In this document: piece after piece, positions 50,911 through 59,548 of the stretch | Numbering within the stretch: position 1 is the first letter of the stretch | Layout of the letters: each line of letters begins with the position of its first letter | NCBI GenBank assembly: GCA_026418695.1 | Contig: JAOAAU010000052.1 | Span: forward strand, 20,929 to 84,928 | Source of the DNA: Clostridia bacterium | Lineage (GTDB): Bacteria > Bacillota > Clostridia > Acetivibrionales > JAFADI01 | Reading direction: 5' to 3' | Length of the DNA: 64,000 nt | Notes under the pieces: generated by a model | What the model was told of the DNA's origin: nothing | Database searches by the model: none | The model's input: only the letters and a program-made list of their open reading frames with translations | Program-made: the position numbers and the translations under genes

Positions 50911-52200
50911 ATGGAGAAAAAGGAACCTCTAGCCTATAGAATGAGCCCCAGAACCATTGAGGAATATGTCGGACAGGAGCACATCATTGCCAGGGATAAG
51001 ATGCTCTACCGAATGATTAAAGCGGACAGGATTTCGTCCATTATCCTTTATGGACCTCCGGGAACCGGTAAAACTTCTCTTGCACGAATCATTGCACTGA
51101 CGACCAAAGCAAATTTTGAAAAGTTGAACGCTGTTACTGCCGGGGTTGGAGACATCAAAAGAATCGTTGCAGATACTCAGAACCCGATTCTAAATCAAAG
51201 CGGAAAAACCGTACTGTTTATCGATGAAATCCATAGGTTCAACAAAGCTCAGCAGGATGCGCTGCTTCCATATGTCGAAAACGGTACCATTGTATTGATC
51301 GGGGCTACAACGGAAAATCCCTACTTTGAAGTCAACAAAGCGCTGATATCAAGATCTTCTGTTTTTATGCTGAAACCTTTGAACAACCAACATATTGTTC
51401 AGTTGATACGATATGCGCTCTCCGATAAGGAGCGAGGCCTGGGAAATTTTGACCTTGTGGTTGAAGAAGAAGCGATTCAGTATCTCGGGGATATCAGCAA
51501 CGGGGATGCCAGAATGGCTCTCAATGCCATTGAACTTGCGGTGATGACTTCGGAGATTCAAAGCGACGGCAAAATTCACATTGATCTGAATACCATTGAA
51601 GAGTGTGTACAGAAAAGAGCCATAAATTTCGATAAATCCGGAGAAAATCATTACGATAATATTAGTGCGTTTATTAAATCCATGCGAGGTAGTGACCCCG
51701 ATGCGGCTGTGTTTTATCTTGCAAGAGCCATTTATGCAGGGGAAGACCCTGAATTTCTAGCGAGAAGAATCATCATCTGTGCGTCTGAAGATGTGGGGAT
51801 GGCGAATCCGAACGCTCTTCAGGTAACTGTTGCAGCTGCGGAAGCTGTTCGAATGATCGGAATGCCCGAAGGTAGAATTATTCTAGCTCAGGCAGCGGTG
51901 ATGGTAGCGACCAGTCCAAAGTCCAATGCCAGTTACATGGCAATTAATCAGGCTCTGGAGGATGTACAGAATAAACGGACCGGAGAAGTTCCAATGCACC
52001 TGAGAAACGCAGTGACCAGTGGAATGAAAGACCTTGGGTATGGGAAAGGATATAAATATGCCCATGATTATCCCGGAAATATTGTAAAACAAAACTATTT
52101 GCCGGATGAAATGCTTGGAACAGTTTATTATAAACCTACAGCCAACGGCTATGAAGGAAAAATCAAAGAGTGGCTGGAGAGAATTAGAAACAATAAATAA
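50911..52200 (+). CDS. rarA: Replication-associated recombination ATPase RarA
   Basis: 429 residues. The AAA+ part has Walker A GPPGTGKT (residues 48-55), Walker B FIDEIHRFNKAQQDALLPYVENG, sensor 1 GATTENPYFEVN and arginine finger SRSSVF. The C-terminal RarA/WRNIP1-type part has GSDPDAAVFYLARAIYAGEDPEFLARRIIICASEDVG. It acts at stalled replication forks. It starts a small cluster upstream of iscR-like, matching the rarA-cymR neighbourhood in Bacillus (yrvN-yrzC). Confidence 0.96.
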   Translation: MEKKEPLAYRMSPRTIEEYVGQEHIIARDKMLYRMIKADRISSIILYGPPGTGKTSLARIIALTTKANFEKLNAVTAGVGDIKRIVADTQNPILNQSGKTVLFIDEIHRFNKAQQDALLPYVENGTIVLIGATTENPYFEVNKALISRSSVFMLKPLNNQHIVQLIRYALSDKERGLGNFDLVVEEEAIQYLGDISNGDARMALNAIELAVMTSEIQSDGKIHIDLNTIEECVQKRAINFDKSGENHYDNISAFIKSMRGSDPDAAVFYLARAIYAGEDPEFLARRIIICASEDVGMANPNALQVTVAAAEAVRMIGMPEGRIILAQAAVMVATSPKSNASYMAINQALEDVQNKRTGEVPMHLRNAVTSGMKDLGYGKGYKYAHDYPGNIVKQNYLPDEMLGTVYYKPTANGYEGKIKEWLERIRNNK

Positions 52201-52238
52201 TCAATCTTGATTTATTGAAGTTAAAAAAGGAGAAGATC

Positions 52239-52391
52239 ATGGCAAGAAGAGTCATTGCTTGGTTTCTATTGATTGGTTTTGTAATACTTCTGGTAAATAT
52301 TTTATTTATCCAGTATATGCTTCCATTCAGTGTGATTGCTTACATCTTTATCGTGTTGGTTTTCTTATTTGCGAACAAAAAAAGAAAATAA
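52239..52391 (+). CDS. 50-residue membrane protein
   Basis: ATG 52239 to TAA 52389-52391, with AAGGAGAAG at 52227-52235 as a very good ribosome binding site. The sequence starts MARRVIAWFLLIGFV, has two hydrophobic helices (about residues 6-24 and 28-44) separated by QYMLP, and ends in the basic tail NKKRK. Two short helices with positive ends suggest a hairpin membrane protein. It is 38 bases after rarA and probably co-transcribed. I recognise no family. Confidence 0.75.
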   Translation: MARRVIAWFLLIGFVILLVNILFIQYMLPFSVIAYIFIVLVFLFANKKRK

Positions 52392-52607
52392 CTCGGTGGC
52401 AGCATTTGATACAACAATCAAAACCTGTTATCTAACGGAGATTGAAGCATTATTCGAAAAGTAATAAGAACTCTATGATAAGGTGACATAAGAACCTGAA
52501 AAACTAAAAATAAAAATGTTTCAAACATCGGAATTGTATTGTATGATATATTTATTGCCAATAGAGAGCGTTTAACTAAAAATACTGGAAAGTGACCGGA
52601 GGTTTCC

Positions 52608-53024
52608 ATGGAAGAAAACCAGAAGTTTTTCAAAGAAACAAAGGAATATAAAATTCATACTAAAAAAATTGAAAACGTACTCACCGTTTTAATGCTGATG
52701 CTGTTTATGTTTTCATTGACCGGAGGGACTGCTGCCAACATTCTTTTCTTTGGTGTTGCAGGAGTCGTGATGCTGTATTACTTTATTGTCTTTAGAAAAA
52801 GAAACAAGTATGTGATCCTCGAAGGGAATCACGTTACGGTCCGAACAGGAATACTTCTTACGCCTGTGGTGATGGATACAAAAAGTATAACGAACGTAAG
52901 CAAAACAGACAAAGAGATTTCTCTGGAGTATAATGAAAACGAAACCTCCAGGAAAGTATCCGTCAAATCCCTTCTGATGGATCCGGATGACTTCAACAAC
53001 TTGTACAATCAAATGAAAGATTGA
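52608..53024 (+). CDS. Membrane protein with PH-like domain
   Basis: 138 residues. An N-terminal polar segment of about 25 residues is followed by two hydrophobic helices (about 28-45 and 50-67). A beta-rich part follows, YVILEGNHVTVRTGILLTPVVMDTKSITNVSKTDKEISLEYN, that fits the bacterial PH-like pattern (short strands, then a terminal helix DDFNNLYNQMK). The family is loosely defined and without known function. ATG 52608 follows CCGGAGG. It lies before a structured RNA. Confidence 0.65.
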   Translation: MEENQKFFKETKEYKIHTKKIENVLTVLMLMLFMFSLTGGTAANILFFGVAGVVMLYYFIVFRKRNKYVILEGNHVTVRTGILLTPVVMDTKSITNVSKTDKEISLEYNENETSRKVSVKSLLMDPDDFNNLYNQMKD

Positions 53025-53041
53025 ACCTTTTTAATACATTA

Positions 53042-53200
53042 GTAGAAATTTTTTCGTTTGTAGAAAAACTTCTTTCCTCAGCGCGTTTCGACGATGCGGG
53101 AGGTACGCTTACCGCCTGAATTCAAATTAGAACCCGCCACCTAAGAGGTGGGAACATTGACCGCTTCGATATAAGTGGTTTTAATTGTATATTTCTACCG
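53042..53200 (+). ncRNA. Structured RNA, candidate 6S RNA
   Basis: A gene-free GC-richer stretch between the PH-like gene and the ykuS-like gene. Its ends can pair (GTAGAAAT 53042-53049 with ATTTCTAC 53191-53198; a second copy GTAGAAA at 53060-53066 competes). Inside are three stems: CGGGAGGTA/TACCGCCTG, CCACCT/AGGTGG and ACCGCTT/AAGTGGT. Position between rarA and the Rrf2/cymR-type gene is where Firmicutes carry 6S RNA (bsrA), and the bulged, end-paired form is compatible. I cannot confirm the family without a covariance search, and other leader RNAs remain possible. Confidence 0.5.
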
Positions 53201-53236
53201 CCTCCAGTGAATACTTTTGTTGGAGGTGGTTTTTAT
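53197..53236 (+). terminator. Terminator hairpin containing the next gene's ribosome binding site
   Basis: ACCGCCTCCA (53197-53206) pairs with TGGAGGTGGT (53221-53230), 14-base loop, followed by TTTT. It would end the structured RNA. The right arm contains GGAGGTG (53222-53228), the Shine-Dalgarno sequence of the ykuS-like gene, so in read-through transcripts the hairpin hides the ribosome binding site. Confidence 0.75.
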
Positions 53237-53513
53237 TATCGTCGCTGTTCAATCAGAACTGAAAGACATTAGAGAAGGTTTAAAGGCGAAAGGTCACGAA
53301 GTGGTGGATATTGAAACCTACAATTACCCTATTGATGCTGTTGTCTATGCGGGAAATTCCTTTCAGGTTTCCTACGTTTCCAGGAATCACATGCCGACCA
53401 TGGTCAATGGACAAAGGAGCAATTATGGTGTTCTTATGATCAATTCCCTGGGGAAATCCATTGATCAAATCGATGAAATGCTTCGGATGCGCTGTTACAG
53501 CCACTTGTTTTAG
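53217..53513 (+). CDS. YkuS/UPF0180 family protein
   Basis: 98 codons from TTG 53217, the longest canonical frame, but TTG 53217/53220 and GTG 53226 lack a properly placed ribosome binding site. GGAGGTG at 53222-53228 fits ATT 53235 with 6 bases, and alignment to YkuS (VAVQSELKDIREGLKAKGHEVVD against IGVEHSLTDVTEALKEKGYEVVP) puts the family N-terminus at 53232-53235, so AUU initiation is likely (93 residues). The rest has the expected VYAGNSFQVSYVSRN and VLMINSLGKSIDQIDEML. The function of the family is unknown. Confidence 0.75.
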   Translation: MLEVVFIIVAVQSELKDIREGLKAKGHEVVDIETYNYPIDAVVYAGNSFQVSYVSRNHMPTMVNGQRSNYGVLMINSLGKSIDQIDEMLRMRCYSHLF

Positions 53514-53584
53514 TTTCTGAATCTATTTCTTACGGTAATTGTTTATTTTTTAACGTTGACAATTATTCCATAAAGTGCTAAGCT

Positions 53585-53614
53585 TATAATCGAAAAGCCG
53601 AGTAATATACTTGG
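53585..53614 (+). promoter_or_regulatory. Promoter and probable operator of the Rrf2-type gene
   Basis: TATAAT at 53585-53590, then the near-palindrome CCGAGTA-ATA-TACTTGG at 53598-53614, 20 bases before ATG 53634. Rrf2-family regulators bind such short dyads, so autoregulation of the iscR-iscS-iscU-mnmA operon is plausible. TTGACA at 53556-53561 is too far (23 bases) for a normal spacer. Confidence 0.5.
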
Positions 53615-53633
53615 GATTGGGGGAACAAATGGA

Positions 53634-54083
53634 ATGAAGCTTTCAACCAAAGGACGTTATGGCCTGAAAGCGATGCTGGATCTGGCAATTCATCATTCGG
53701 AAGGGCAGATTTCCTTAAAAAGCATCGCTGAACGACAGGATATATCGGAGAACTATCTGGAACAGCTTTTTGCCATTCTCAGAAAGTCAGGAATTGTAAA
53801 AAGTATCCGTGGTTCTCAGGGTGGCTATGTATTGGCACAAGGTCCTGACAGCATTACAGTTGGTTCTATTCTTCGTGCTCTGGAAGGTTCACTGGCGCCG
53901 GTAGATTGCGTTATGGAAACAGAGCCGGCACAATGCAACAGAGCTGAAGGCTGCGTAACAAAGCTGATATGGAAGAAAATCAGAGACAGCGTCAACGATG
54001 TTGTGGATTCTATTACATTGGAAGACCTGATTACGGAGTATAAAAAAGCCAATAATAAAGACGATTATATGTACTATATATAA
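53634..54083 (+). CDS. Rrf2 family transcriptional regulator (IscR-like)
   Basis: 149 residues. The winged-helix part has MKLSTKGRYGLKAMLDLAIH and ISENYLEQLFAILRKSGIVKSIRGSQGGYVLA. The wing and dimer segment has three cysteines, C92, C101 and C107, in a spacing like the [2Fe-2S] site of IscR (three Cys there too). CymR of Bacillus has one Cys, so an iron-sulfur-sensing role is more likely. It heads the iscS-iscU-mnmA operon and sits behind a palindromic operator. GGGGGA lies upstream of ATG 53634. Confidence 0.85.
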   Translation: MKLSTKGRYGLKAMLDLAIHHSEGQISLKSIAERQDISENYLEQLFAILRKSGIVKSIRGSQGGYVLAQGPDSITVGSILRALEGSLAPVDCVMETEPAQCNRAEGCVTKLIWKKIRDSVNDVVDSITLEDLITEYKKANNKDDYMYYI

Positions 54084-54188
54084 ATCCGACATATTTACTT
54101 GGGAATTTGTTTAAAAGCAAAGAATCAGGGAATAAATAGGATGGACAAAAATAAAACACAAATCTGACGACTTAAGGAGCAATGAGTT

Positions 54189-55379
54189 ATGGCTGAAAAG
54201 TTTATTTATATGGATCATGCCGCGACAACTCCGGTAAAAAAGGAAGTTCTAGAGGCAATGCTCCCTTATTTTACTGAGCACTATGGAAATGCTTCTTCTG
54301 TATATTCCATCGGAAGAGAAAGCAAGAAAGCGATTGAAGAGGCTAGAGACCGGGTAGCAAAAGCCATTGGGGCACAATCAAAGGAAATATTCTTTACCGG
54401 TTCCGGCACAGAAGCAGACAACTGGGCGATTAAAGGAATTGCCTATGCCAATAAAACCAAAGGGAATCACATTATCACAACTTCCATCGAACACCATGCA
54501 GTCCTGCATGCTTGTCAGTACTTGGAGAGCGATGGATTTGAGGTAACTTACCTACCGGTAAATGAAAACGGATTGGTTACTCCCGAACAGGTATCGGCGG
54601 CTATCAAACCTAATACCATTCTGATTACCATTATGTTTGCAAACAACGAGATTGGAACGATACAGCCTATTGCTGAAATCGGCAGGATTGCAAGGGAAAA
54701 GGGCGTTTATTTCCATACAGATGCGGTACAGGCTGTTGGAAATATTGCAATCAACGTCGCAGAGATGAATATTGACTTACTTTCTCTTTCCAGTCATAAA
54801 TTTTATGGACCGAAAGGCGTGGGAGCTCTCTATATAAGAAAAGGAGTAAAAATCACTTCTTTCCTTCATGGCGGAGCACAGGAAAGAGGAAGAAGGGCAA
54901 GCACAGAAAATGTTGCAGGAATTGTTGGCTTGGGAAAAGCCATTGAATTGGCTACCGGTAAACTGAATGAATACAATGCCAAACTTCTGGCTTTAAGAGA
55001 AAGAACCATCGAAGAGGTGATGAAAAACATCCCCTTTGTTAAGCTGAATGGAGACCGTCATCAACGTCTGCCTGGCAATGTGAATTTCTCCTTTGAATTT
55101 ATTGAAGGGGAATCCCTGTTGTTGATGCTGGATATGAAAGGAATTGCTGCATCCAGCGGATCAGCCTGCACCTCGGGATCTCTTGATCCATCCCATGTGC
55201 TTCTTGCAATTGGTTTGCCTCACGAAATCGCTCATGGTTCTTTAAGACTAAGCTTTGGTGAAGATAATACCAATGAGGATATAGATTATCTGATGGAAGT
55301 ATTACCGATGATCGTAGGAAGACTTAGAGAAATGTCGCCATTATATGAAACTGTGAAAAGAGGGAATAAAAATGTATAG
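54189..55379 (+). CDS. iscS: Cysteine desulfurase IscS (iron-sulfur assembly)
   Basis: 396 residues. [47 protein letters not shown]204 in [10 protein letters not shown] (PLP lysine) and the catalytic Cys loop [12 protein letters not shown] with the group I insertion. It provides persulfide sulfur to IscU and MnmA, both encoded directly downstream. It overlaps iscU by 8 bases. Distinct from the ThiI-linked desulfurase at 40.1 kb, so two non-interchangeable copies are present. Confidence 0.95.
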   Translation: MAEKFIYMDHAATTPVKKEVLEAMLPYFTEHYGNASSVYSIGRESKKAIEEARDRVAKAIGAQSKEIFFTGSGTEADNWAIKGIAYANKTKGNHIITTSIEHHAVLHACQYLESDGFEVTYLPVNENGLVTPEQVSAAIKPNTILITIMFANNEIGTIQPIAEIGRIAREKGVYFHTDAVQAVGNIAINVAEMNIDLLSLSSHKFYGPKGVGALYIRKGVKITSFLHGGAQERGRRASTENVAGIVGLGKAIELATGKLNEYNAKLLALRERTIEEVMKNIPFVKLNGDRHQRLPGNVNFSFEFIEGESLLLMLDMKGIAASSGSACTSGSLDPSHVLLAIGLPHEIAHGSLRLSFGEDNTNEDIDYLMEVLPMIVGRLREMSPLYETVKRGNKNV

Positions 55380-55824
55380 CGAAAAAGTAATGGATCATTT
55401 TATGAATCCAAGGAATGTTGGAGAAATTGAAGACGCAGATGGTGTTGGGCAGGTTGGTAACGCTAAGTGCGGCGATATCATGAAGATGTATCTGAAAATT
55501 GATAATAATGTCATTGTAGATGCCAAATTCAAAACCTTTGGCTGCGGTGCAGCTGTTGCAACCAGCAGTATGGCTACAGAACTTGTTGTAGGCAAAACTG
55601 TTGAAGAAGCATTAAAGATCACCAATAAAGCAGTGGCAGAAGCCCTGGATGGACTTCCGCCGGCAAAAATGCACTGTTCCAATCTGGCTGAAGAGGCGAT
55701 CAATGCGGCCATTGAAGACTATAAAAGAAGAAACGGTCTGCTGGATGAATCCAATGATTGTACAGCCTGTGGAAGACGCTGTGATGACGTACACCATCAT
55801 GATTTTGATGAAGATGAAGAATAA
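55372..55824 (+). CDS. iscU: Iron-sulfur scaffold IscU with a Cys/His-rich tail
   Basis: 150 residues. Scaffold ligands are C33 and D35 in NAKCGD, C58 in FGCGAAVA and C102 in [11 protein letters not shown]. After residue 125 there is an extension ending [22 protein letters not shown]130, C133, C137 and H141-143, which is unusual for a plain IscU and could bind metal. The start lies within the end of iscS (overlap 8 bases). It assembles clusters from IscS sulfur. IscA, HscA, HscB and ferredoxin genes are not nearby, as in many clostridia. Confidence 0.93.
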   Translation: MYSEKVMDHFMNPRNVGEIEDADGVGQVGNAKCGDIMKMYLKIDNNVIVDAKFKTFGCGAAVATSSMATELVVGKTVEEALKITNKAVAEALDGLPPAKMHCSNLAEEAINAAIEDYKRRNGLLDESNDCTACGRRCDDVHHHDFDEDEE

Positions 55825-55846
55825 CTCAAGATAAGGTGGGGATGAG

Positions 55847-56944
55847 TTGTCAAAAAAGAGTGTGATGCTTGGTATGAGCGGCGGCGTAGATAGTTCTGTA
55901 GCGGCCGCTATATTATTGGAAAAGGGCTACGATGTAATCGGTGTGACCATGCAGATTTGGCCGGACATGGGAGAGGAACGACAGAAGACTGAAGGTGGCT
56001 GTTGTTCATTGTCTGCGGTGGACGATGCCCGGAGTGTAGCCAATAAGCTTGGAATTCCTTATTATGTCCTGAATTTTAAGGATGTTTTCGAAGAAAAAGT
56101 CATCAGTTACTTTAAAGAAGAATACCTGAAAGGCAGGACCCCAAATCCCTGTATTGCTTGCAACCGCTACGTCAAATTTGATGCAATGCTGAGAAAAGCA
56201 ACTTCCATGGGAATTGATTATGTTGCTACTGGACATTATGCGCGTGTTGAGTACAATGAAGACCTGAAAAGATATGTTCTCAGAAAGTCTGTTACCGAAA
56301 GAAAGGATCAGACCTATGCACTGTATAATTTGAACCAGGAGCAGTTAAGCCGGATTTTAATGCCTGTCGGGGATTATACCAAGGATCAGGTAAGGGAAAT
56401 GGCCGCTAAAATTGATATGCTTGTAGCTACCAAGCCGGATAGCCAGGAAATATGCTTTGTTGAAGATAATGACTATGGTCGGTTTATCAGTGAAAATACG
56501 GATGCAGAGATTGTTCCCGGTGATTTTGTGGATACCAAAGGTCATGTCTTGGGTAAACATAAGGGTATTGTACATTATACGGTTGGTCAAAGGAAAGGGC
56601 TTGGAATTTCCTTAGGGAAGCCGATGTATGTGGTAGAGATTGATGTGCATCGAAATAGGGTAGTCTTAGGGGATGAATCAGAAGTATTTTCAAATGCATT
56701 GATTGCGGATGACCTGAATTTTATCACCTTCGAAAAACTTGAAAGTCCAATCCGGGTGAAAGCTAAAATACGGTATTCCGCAAAGGAAGCGGATGCAGAA
56801 TTGTTTCCGATTGAAAATTCCAAAGTAAGAGTAGTCTTTGATGCTCCGCAGCGAGCAATCACGCCGGGACAGTCCGTCGTATTCTATGATGGGGACTTGA
56901 TTGTAGGCGGCGGAGTCATAGAAAAAGGTGAAATTTATAGATAA
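55847..56944 (+). CDS. mnmA: tRNA-specific 2-thiouridylase MnmA
   Basis: 365 residues. The PP-loop [15 protein letters not shown] is at residues 9-23, VTMQIWPDM follows, and the catalytic Cys pair lies in [11 protein letters not shown] and [17 protein letters not shown] and the C-terminal barrel complete the protein. It thiolates U34 of Lys, Glu and Gln tRNAs with sulfur from IscS. The start TTG 55847 lies behind AGGTGGGG and is 22 bases from iscU. It is last in the operon and converges on the PHP gene through a shared terminator. Confidence 0.96.
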   Translation: MSKKSVMLGMSGGVDSSVAAAILLEKGYDVIGVTMQIWPDMGEERQKTEGGCCSLSAVDDARSVANKLGIPYYVLNFKDVFEEKVISYFKEEYLKGRTPNPCIACNRYVKFDAMLRKATSMGIDYVATGHYARVEYNEDLKRYVLRKSVTERKDQTYALYNLNQEQLSRILMPVGDYTKDQVREMAAKIDMLVATKPDSQEICFVEDNDYGRFISENTDAEIVPGDFVDTKGHVLGKHKGIVHYTVGQRKGLGISLGKPMYVVEIDVHRNRVVLGDESEVFSNALIADDLNFITFEKLESPIRVKAKIRYSAKEADAELFPIENSKVRVVFDAPQRAITPGQSVVFYDGDLIVGGGVIEKGEIYR

Positions 56945-56976
56945 AAAACGGCCTGTTGAATCAAGCCGTTTTTTAT
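56943..56976. terminator. Bidirectional terminator between mnmA and the PHP gene
   Basis: AAAAAACGGC (56943-56952) pairs with GCCGTTTTTT (56965-56974), 12-base loop. The A and T runs serve both convergent genes. Confidence 0.88.
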
Positions 56977-57777
56977 CTATTCAATATTTATAAATACGGG
57001 TTTGCGTTTCTCGAAATAGGTGACGGTTTTAAATCCGATTTGCTTTAACTGATCTTTAACAAAGTTAAAGTTCAAAGCGATGTGTTCAGCGCTATGTGCA
57101 TCTGAACCCAGGGTGATGATTTCACCGCCCAGTTCCTTATAGCGTTTGAGGATATCAAAGTCCGGAATCGGTGTATTTAGGATTCCTTTGAATCCGGAAG
57201 TATTTACTTCAATTCCTTTTCCATCACGAATTACGGTTTTTAATATCGTATCAATTAGATCGTGGTAGTCAACATATCTTAACGTCTTGTCGTCACATTG
57301 ATTATACCTTCGTATATATCCGATATGGCCAACAACATCATAATTCTTAAAATTTTCTACTGCAAAAAGTACTTCCTCAAGATACCGTGTATCTGACTGC
57401 TTTTTGGTTTTTCCAGCAAAATAGCTGCCGGTATAGGGGTCGAGTTTATCAATAATGTGGGTCGAACCAATAACAAAATCAAAGTCATAACCCGTAACCA
57501 CCTGTTCGGAATCAGCCAATACATGAGGCTGTATTCCAACTTCAATGCCTTTTAGTACTTTTAATCGATGGTTATATTTTAACTTGGTTTGGTCCATGAA
57601 TTTAGAATATTGATCAAAATTGATCATGAATACTTCCTCGTAGTCGGGATAATCATAATCCAGGTGATCCGTGAAAGCAATTCCTTTTAAACCCAAGCTT
57701 ATGGCTTTTTCACAGGCTTCATCCACGGACATCTGACTGTCTCCGGAGAAATTGCTGTGGAGATGGCAATCAAACAT
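56977..57777 (-). CDS. PHP-domain histidinol-phosphatase-like protein
   Basis: 266 residues. PHP metal motifs: FDCHLHSNFSGDS (start), IAFTDHLDYDYP, GIEVGIQPH, IGSTHIID, VVGHIGYIRRY and LGSDAHSAEHIA. This fits the HisJ/HisK-type monofunctional histidinol-phosphate phosphatase (histidine synthesis), though PHP proteins can have other phosphatase substrates. No other his genes are in the window. GGAGG precedes the ATG on the minus strand. The 290-base gap to the next gene (57778-58067) shows only a TATAAT-like -10 near 58000. Confidence 0.85.
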   Translation of the reverse strand: MFDCHLHSNFSGDSQMSVDEACEKAISLGLKGIAFTDHLDYDYPDYEEVFMINFDQYSKFMDQTKLKYNHRLKVLKGIEVGIQPHVLADSEQVVTGYDFDFVIGSTHIIDKLDPYTGSYFAGKTKKQSDTRYLEEVLFAVENFKNYDVVGHIGYIRRYNQCDDKTLRYVDYHDLIDTILKTVIRDGKGIEVNTSGFKGILNTPIPDFDILKRYKELGGEIITLGSDAHSAEHIALNFNFVKDQLKQIGFKTVTYFEKRKPVFINIE

Positions 57778-58067
57778 AAAGTACCTCCTAATCGAATTGT
57801 CAAAAACATATTAGCACTATTTAAGGCTGAATTCAACAAATTCAGGGGATATGGAATTGATCACAGGATTTATGCTTAAAATAAGCAAAGAATCATTTAA
57901 AACACTTTAAAAAGGGTATAAATATCATCATTGAAAGAAAAGTCTATGAAACACGGTCTTATCTACATAAATTAGGTGGAAAAAATGTAATGATCACGAT
58001 ATAATAAATAGTTGGTATGGATACCCAGAAAGTATTTGCAAAAACATGAAGATGTTGGAGGTAGCCA

Positions 58068-59507
58068 ATGGAAACAGTGGATAATAAAACGGAAGGTCAG
58101 CTTTTGGAAGAAAAACTGATTTATACAACAAAGAACGCCTGGGAAAAATCAAAGGAAGACGAAAAGAAGGAGGCCTTTCAATTCTGTGAAGGCTATAAAT
58201 CCTTTCTTGATAGGGCAAAAACGGAAAGAGAGTTTGCAGAAGAAGCCGAAAAGATCGCAATAACCAATGGATATAAATCTCTTGATGAAATTATTGAGAC
58301 GAATCAGCGACTTGTACCTGGAATGAAAGTTTACCGGGTGAATCGCGGAAAATCAATGATTCTTGCTGTTATAGGAAGTAACCCTTTGGAGTTGGGAGTC
58401 AATATAACAGGGGCTCATATAGATTCTCCCAGAATTGACTTGAAGCAAAATCCTCTCTATGAGGATACCGGATTGGTTCTGTTAAAAACCCATTATTACG
58501 GCGGTATAAAAAAATATCAATGGGTGGCCATTCCTTTGGCGCTTCATGGTGTAGTGATCAAGAGTAACGGTGATAAAGTCAATATTAAAATAGGCGAAGA
58601 TGAGGGAGATCCTGTATTTACCATCTCAGACCTTCTTCCGCATCTGGCTCAGGATCAAATGCAGAAGAAAATGAGCGATGCCATCACCGGCGAAGGCTTA
58701 AACCTGCTTTTTGGATCCATTCCTTACGATGATGAAAAAGTGAAAAGAAAAGTGAAGTTAAATGTTTTAAATCTATTGAGTCAGAAATATGGGATTGTTG
58801 AAGAAGATTTTGTCTCAGCGGAACTCGAAATCGTTCCTGCTTTTAAAGCCAAGGATGTTGGTCTCGACAGGGGCTTGGTAGGCGCTTACGGCCAAGATGA
58901 CAGAGTGTGTGCATATGCAGCGTTAAAAGCCATTCTCGAGCTTCAGAATGTACAAAAAACATCCATATGTGTCTTAACGGATAAAGAAGAAATCGGAAGC
59001 GTGGGAAACACCGGTGCGGAGTCCGTACTTTTTGAGAATTTTGTTGCTGATCTTTGCGATCTCAGCAGTGAGAAATATACTGATATCATGCTTCGCAGAT
59101 GTTTAAACAATTCCAAGATGCTGTCGGCAGATGTTAATCCGGGCGTTGACCCCAACTATGAGGGGGTTCAGGATAAAAGAAATGCATCTTTCCTGGGAAA
59201 AGGCTTGGTGATGCAAAAGTATACCGGTGTCCGCGGAAAGGTTGGAGGAAGTGATGCCAATGCTGAGTTTGTTGGTGAGCTTCGGAAGCTGTTTAATGAA
59301 CACGGAATTCTATGGCAATCCGCTGAACTTGGGAAAGTAGATCAGGGCGGAGGAGGAACCATCGCACTATACCTTGCAAACATGGGCGTGGAGGTTATCG
59401 ACTGCGGCGTGGCAATCCTTTCCATGCACTCACCTTTTGAGGTAACAAGCAAAATTGATATATTTATCAGTTATAAAGCGTATAAACTCTTTTATGAACA
59501 CGCATAA
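58068..59507 (+). CDS. M18 family aminopeptidase
   Basis: 479 residues, typical for M18 (aspartyl-aminopeptidase-like) enzymes. Motifs: ITGAHIDSPRIDLKQNPLYEDTGLVLLKTHYYGGI (first metal His), GAYGQDDRVCAYAAL (bridging Asp), CVLTDKEEIGSVGNTGAES (catalytic Glu), DVNPGVDPNYEG and LSMHSPFEV (last His). It is a zinc-dependent cytoplasmic peptidase that removes N-terminal, mainly acidic, residues. Together with the three M42 enzymes it supports peptide use. ATG 58068 follows TTGGAGG. Confidence 0.92.
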   Translation: METVDNKTEGQLLEEKLIYTTKNAWEKSKEDEKKEAFQFCEGYKSFLDRAKTEREFAEEAEKIAITNGYKSLDEIIETNQRLVPGMKVYRVNRGKSMILAVIGSNPLELGVNITGAHIDSPRIDLKQNPLYEDTGLVLLKTHYYGGIKKYQWVAIPLALHGVVIKSNGDKVNIKIGEDEGDPVFTISDLLPHLAQDQMQKKMSDAITGEGLNLLFGSIPYDDEKVKRKVKLNVLNLLSQKYGIVEEDFVSAELEIVPAFKAKDVGLDRGLVGAYGQDDRVCAYAALKAILELQNVQKTSICVLTDKEEIGSVGNTGAESVLFENFVADLCDLSSEKYTDIMLRRCLNNSKMLSADVNPGVDPNYEGVQDKRNASFLGKGLVMQKYTGVRGKVGGSDANAEFVGELRKLFNEHGILWQSAELGKVDQGGGGTIALYLANMGVEVIDCGVAILSMHSPFEVTSKIDIFISYKAYKLFYEHA

Positions 59508-59548
59508 AACTGAAGAATTTATTCTAGAGATAAGATGAGGAGCAGTGA

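Noticed and set aside
53556..53590. TTGACA plus TATAAT as a standard promoter of the Rrf2-type gene
   Set aside because: The spacing is 23 bases, too long for sigma-A; the TATAAT may still be used with a weaker -35.
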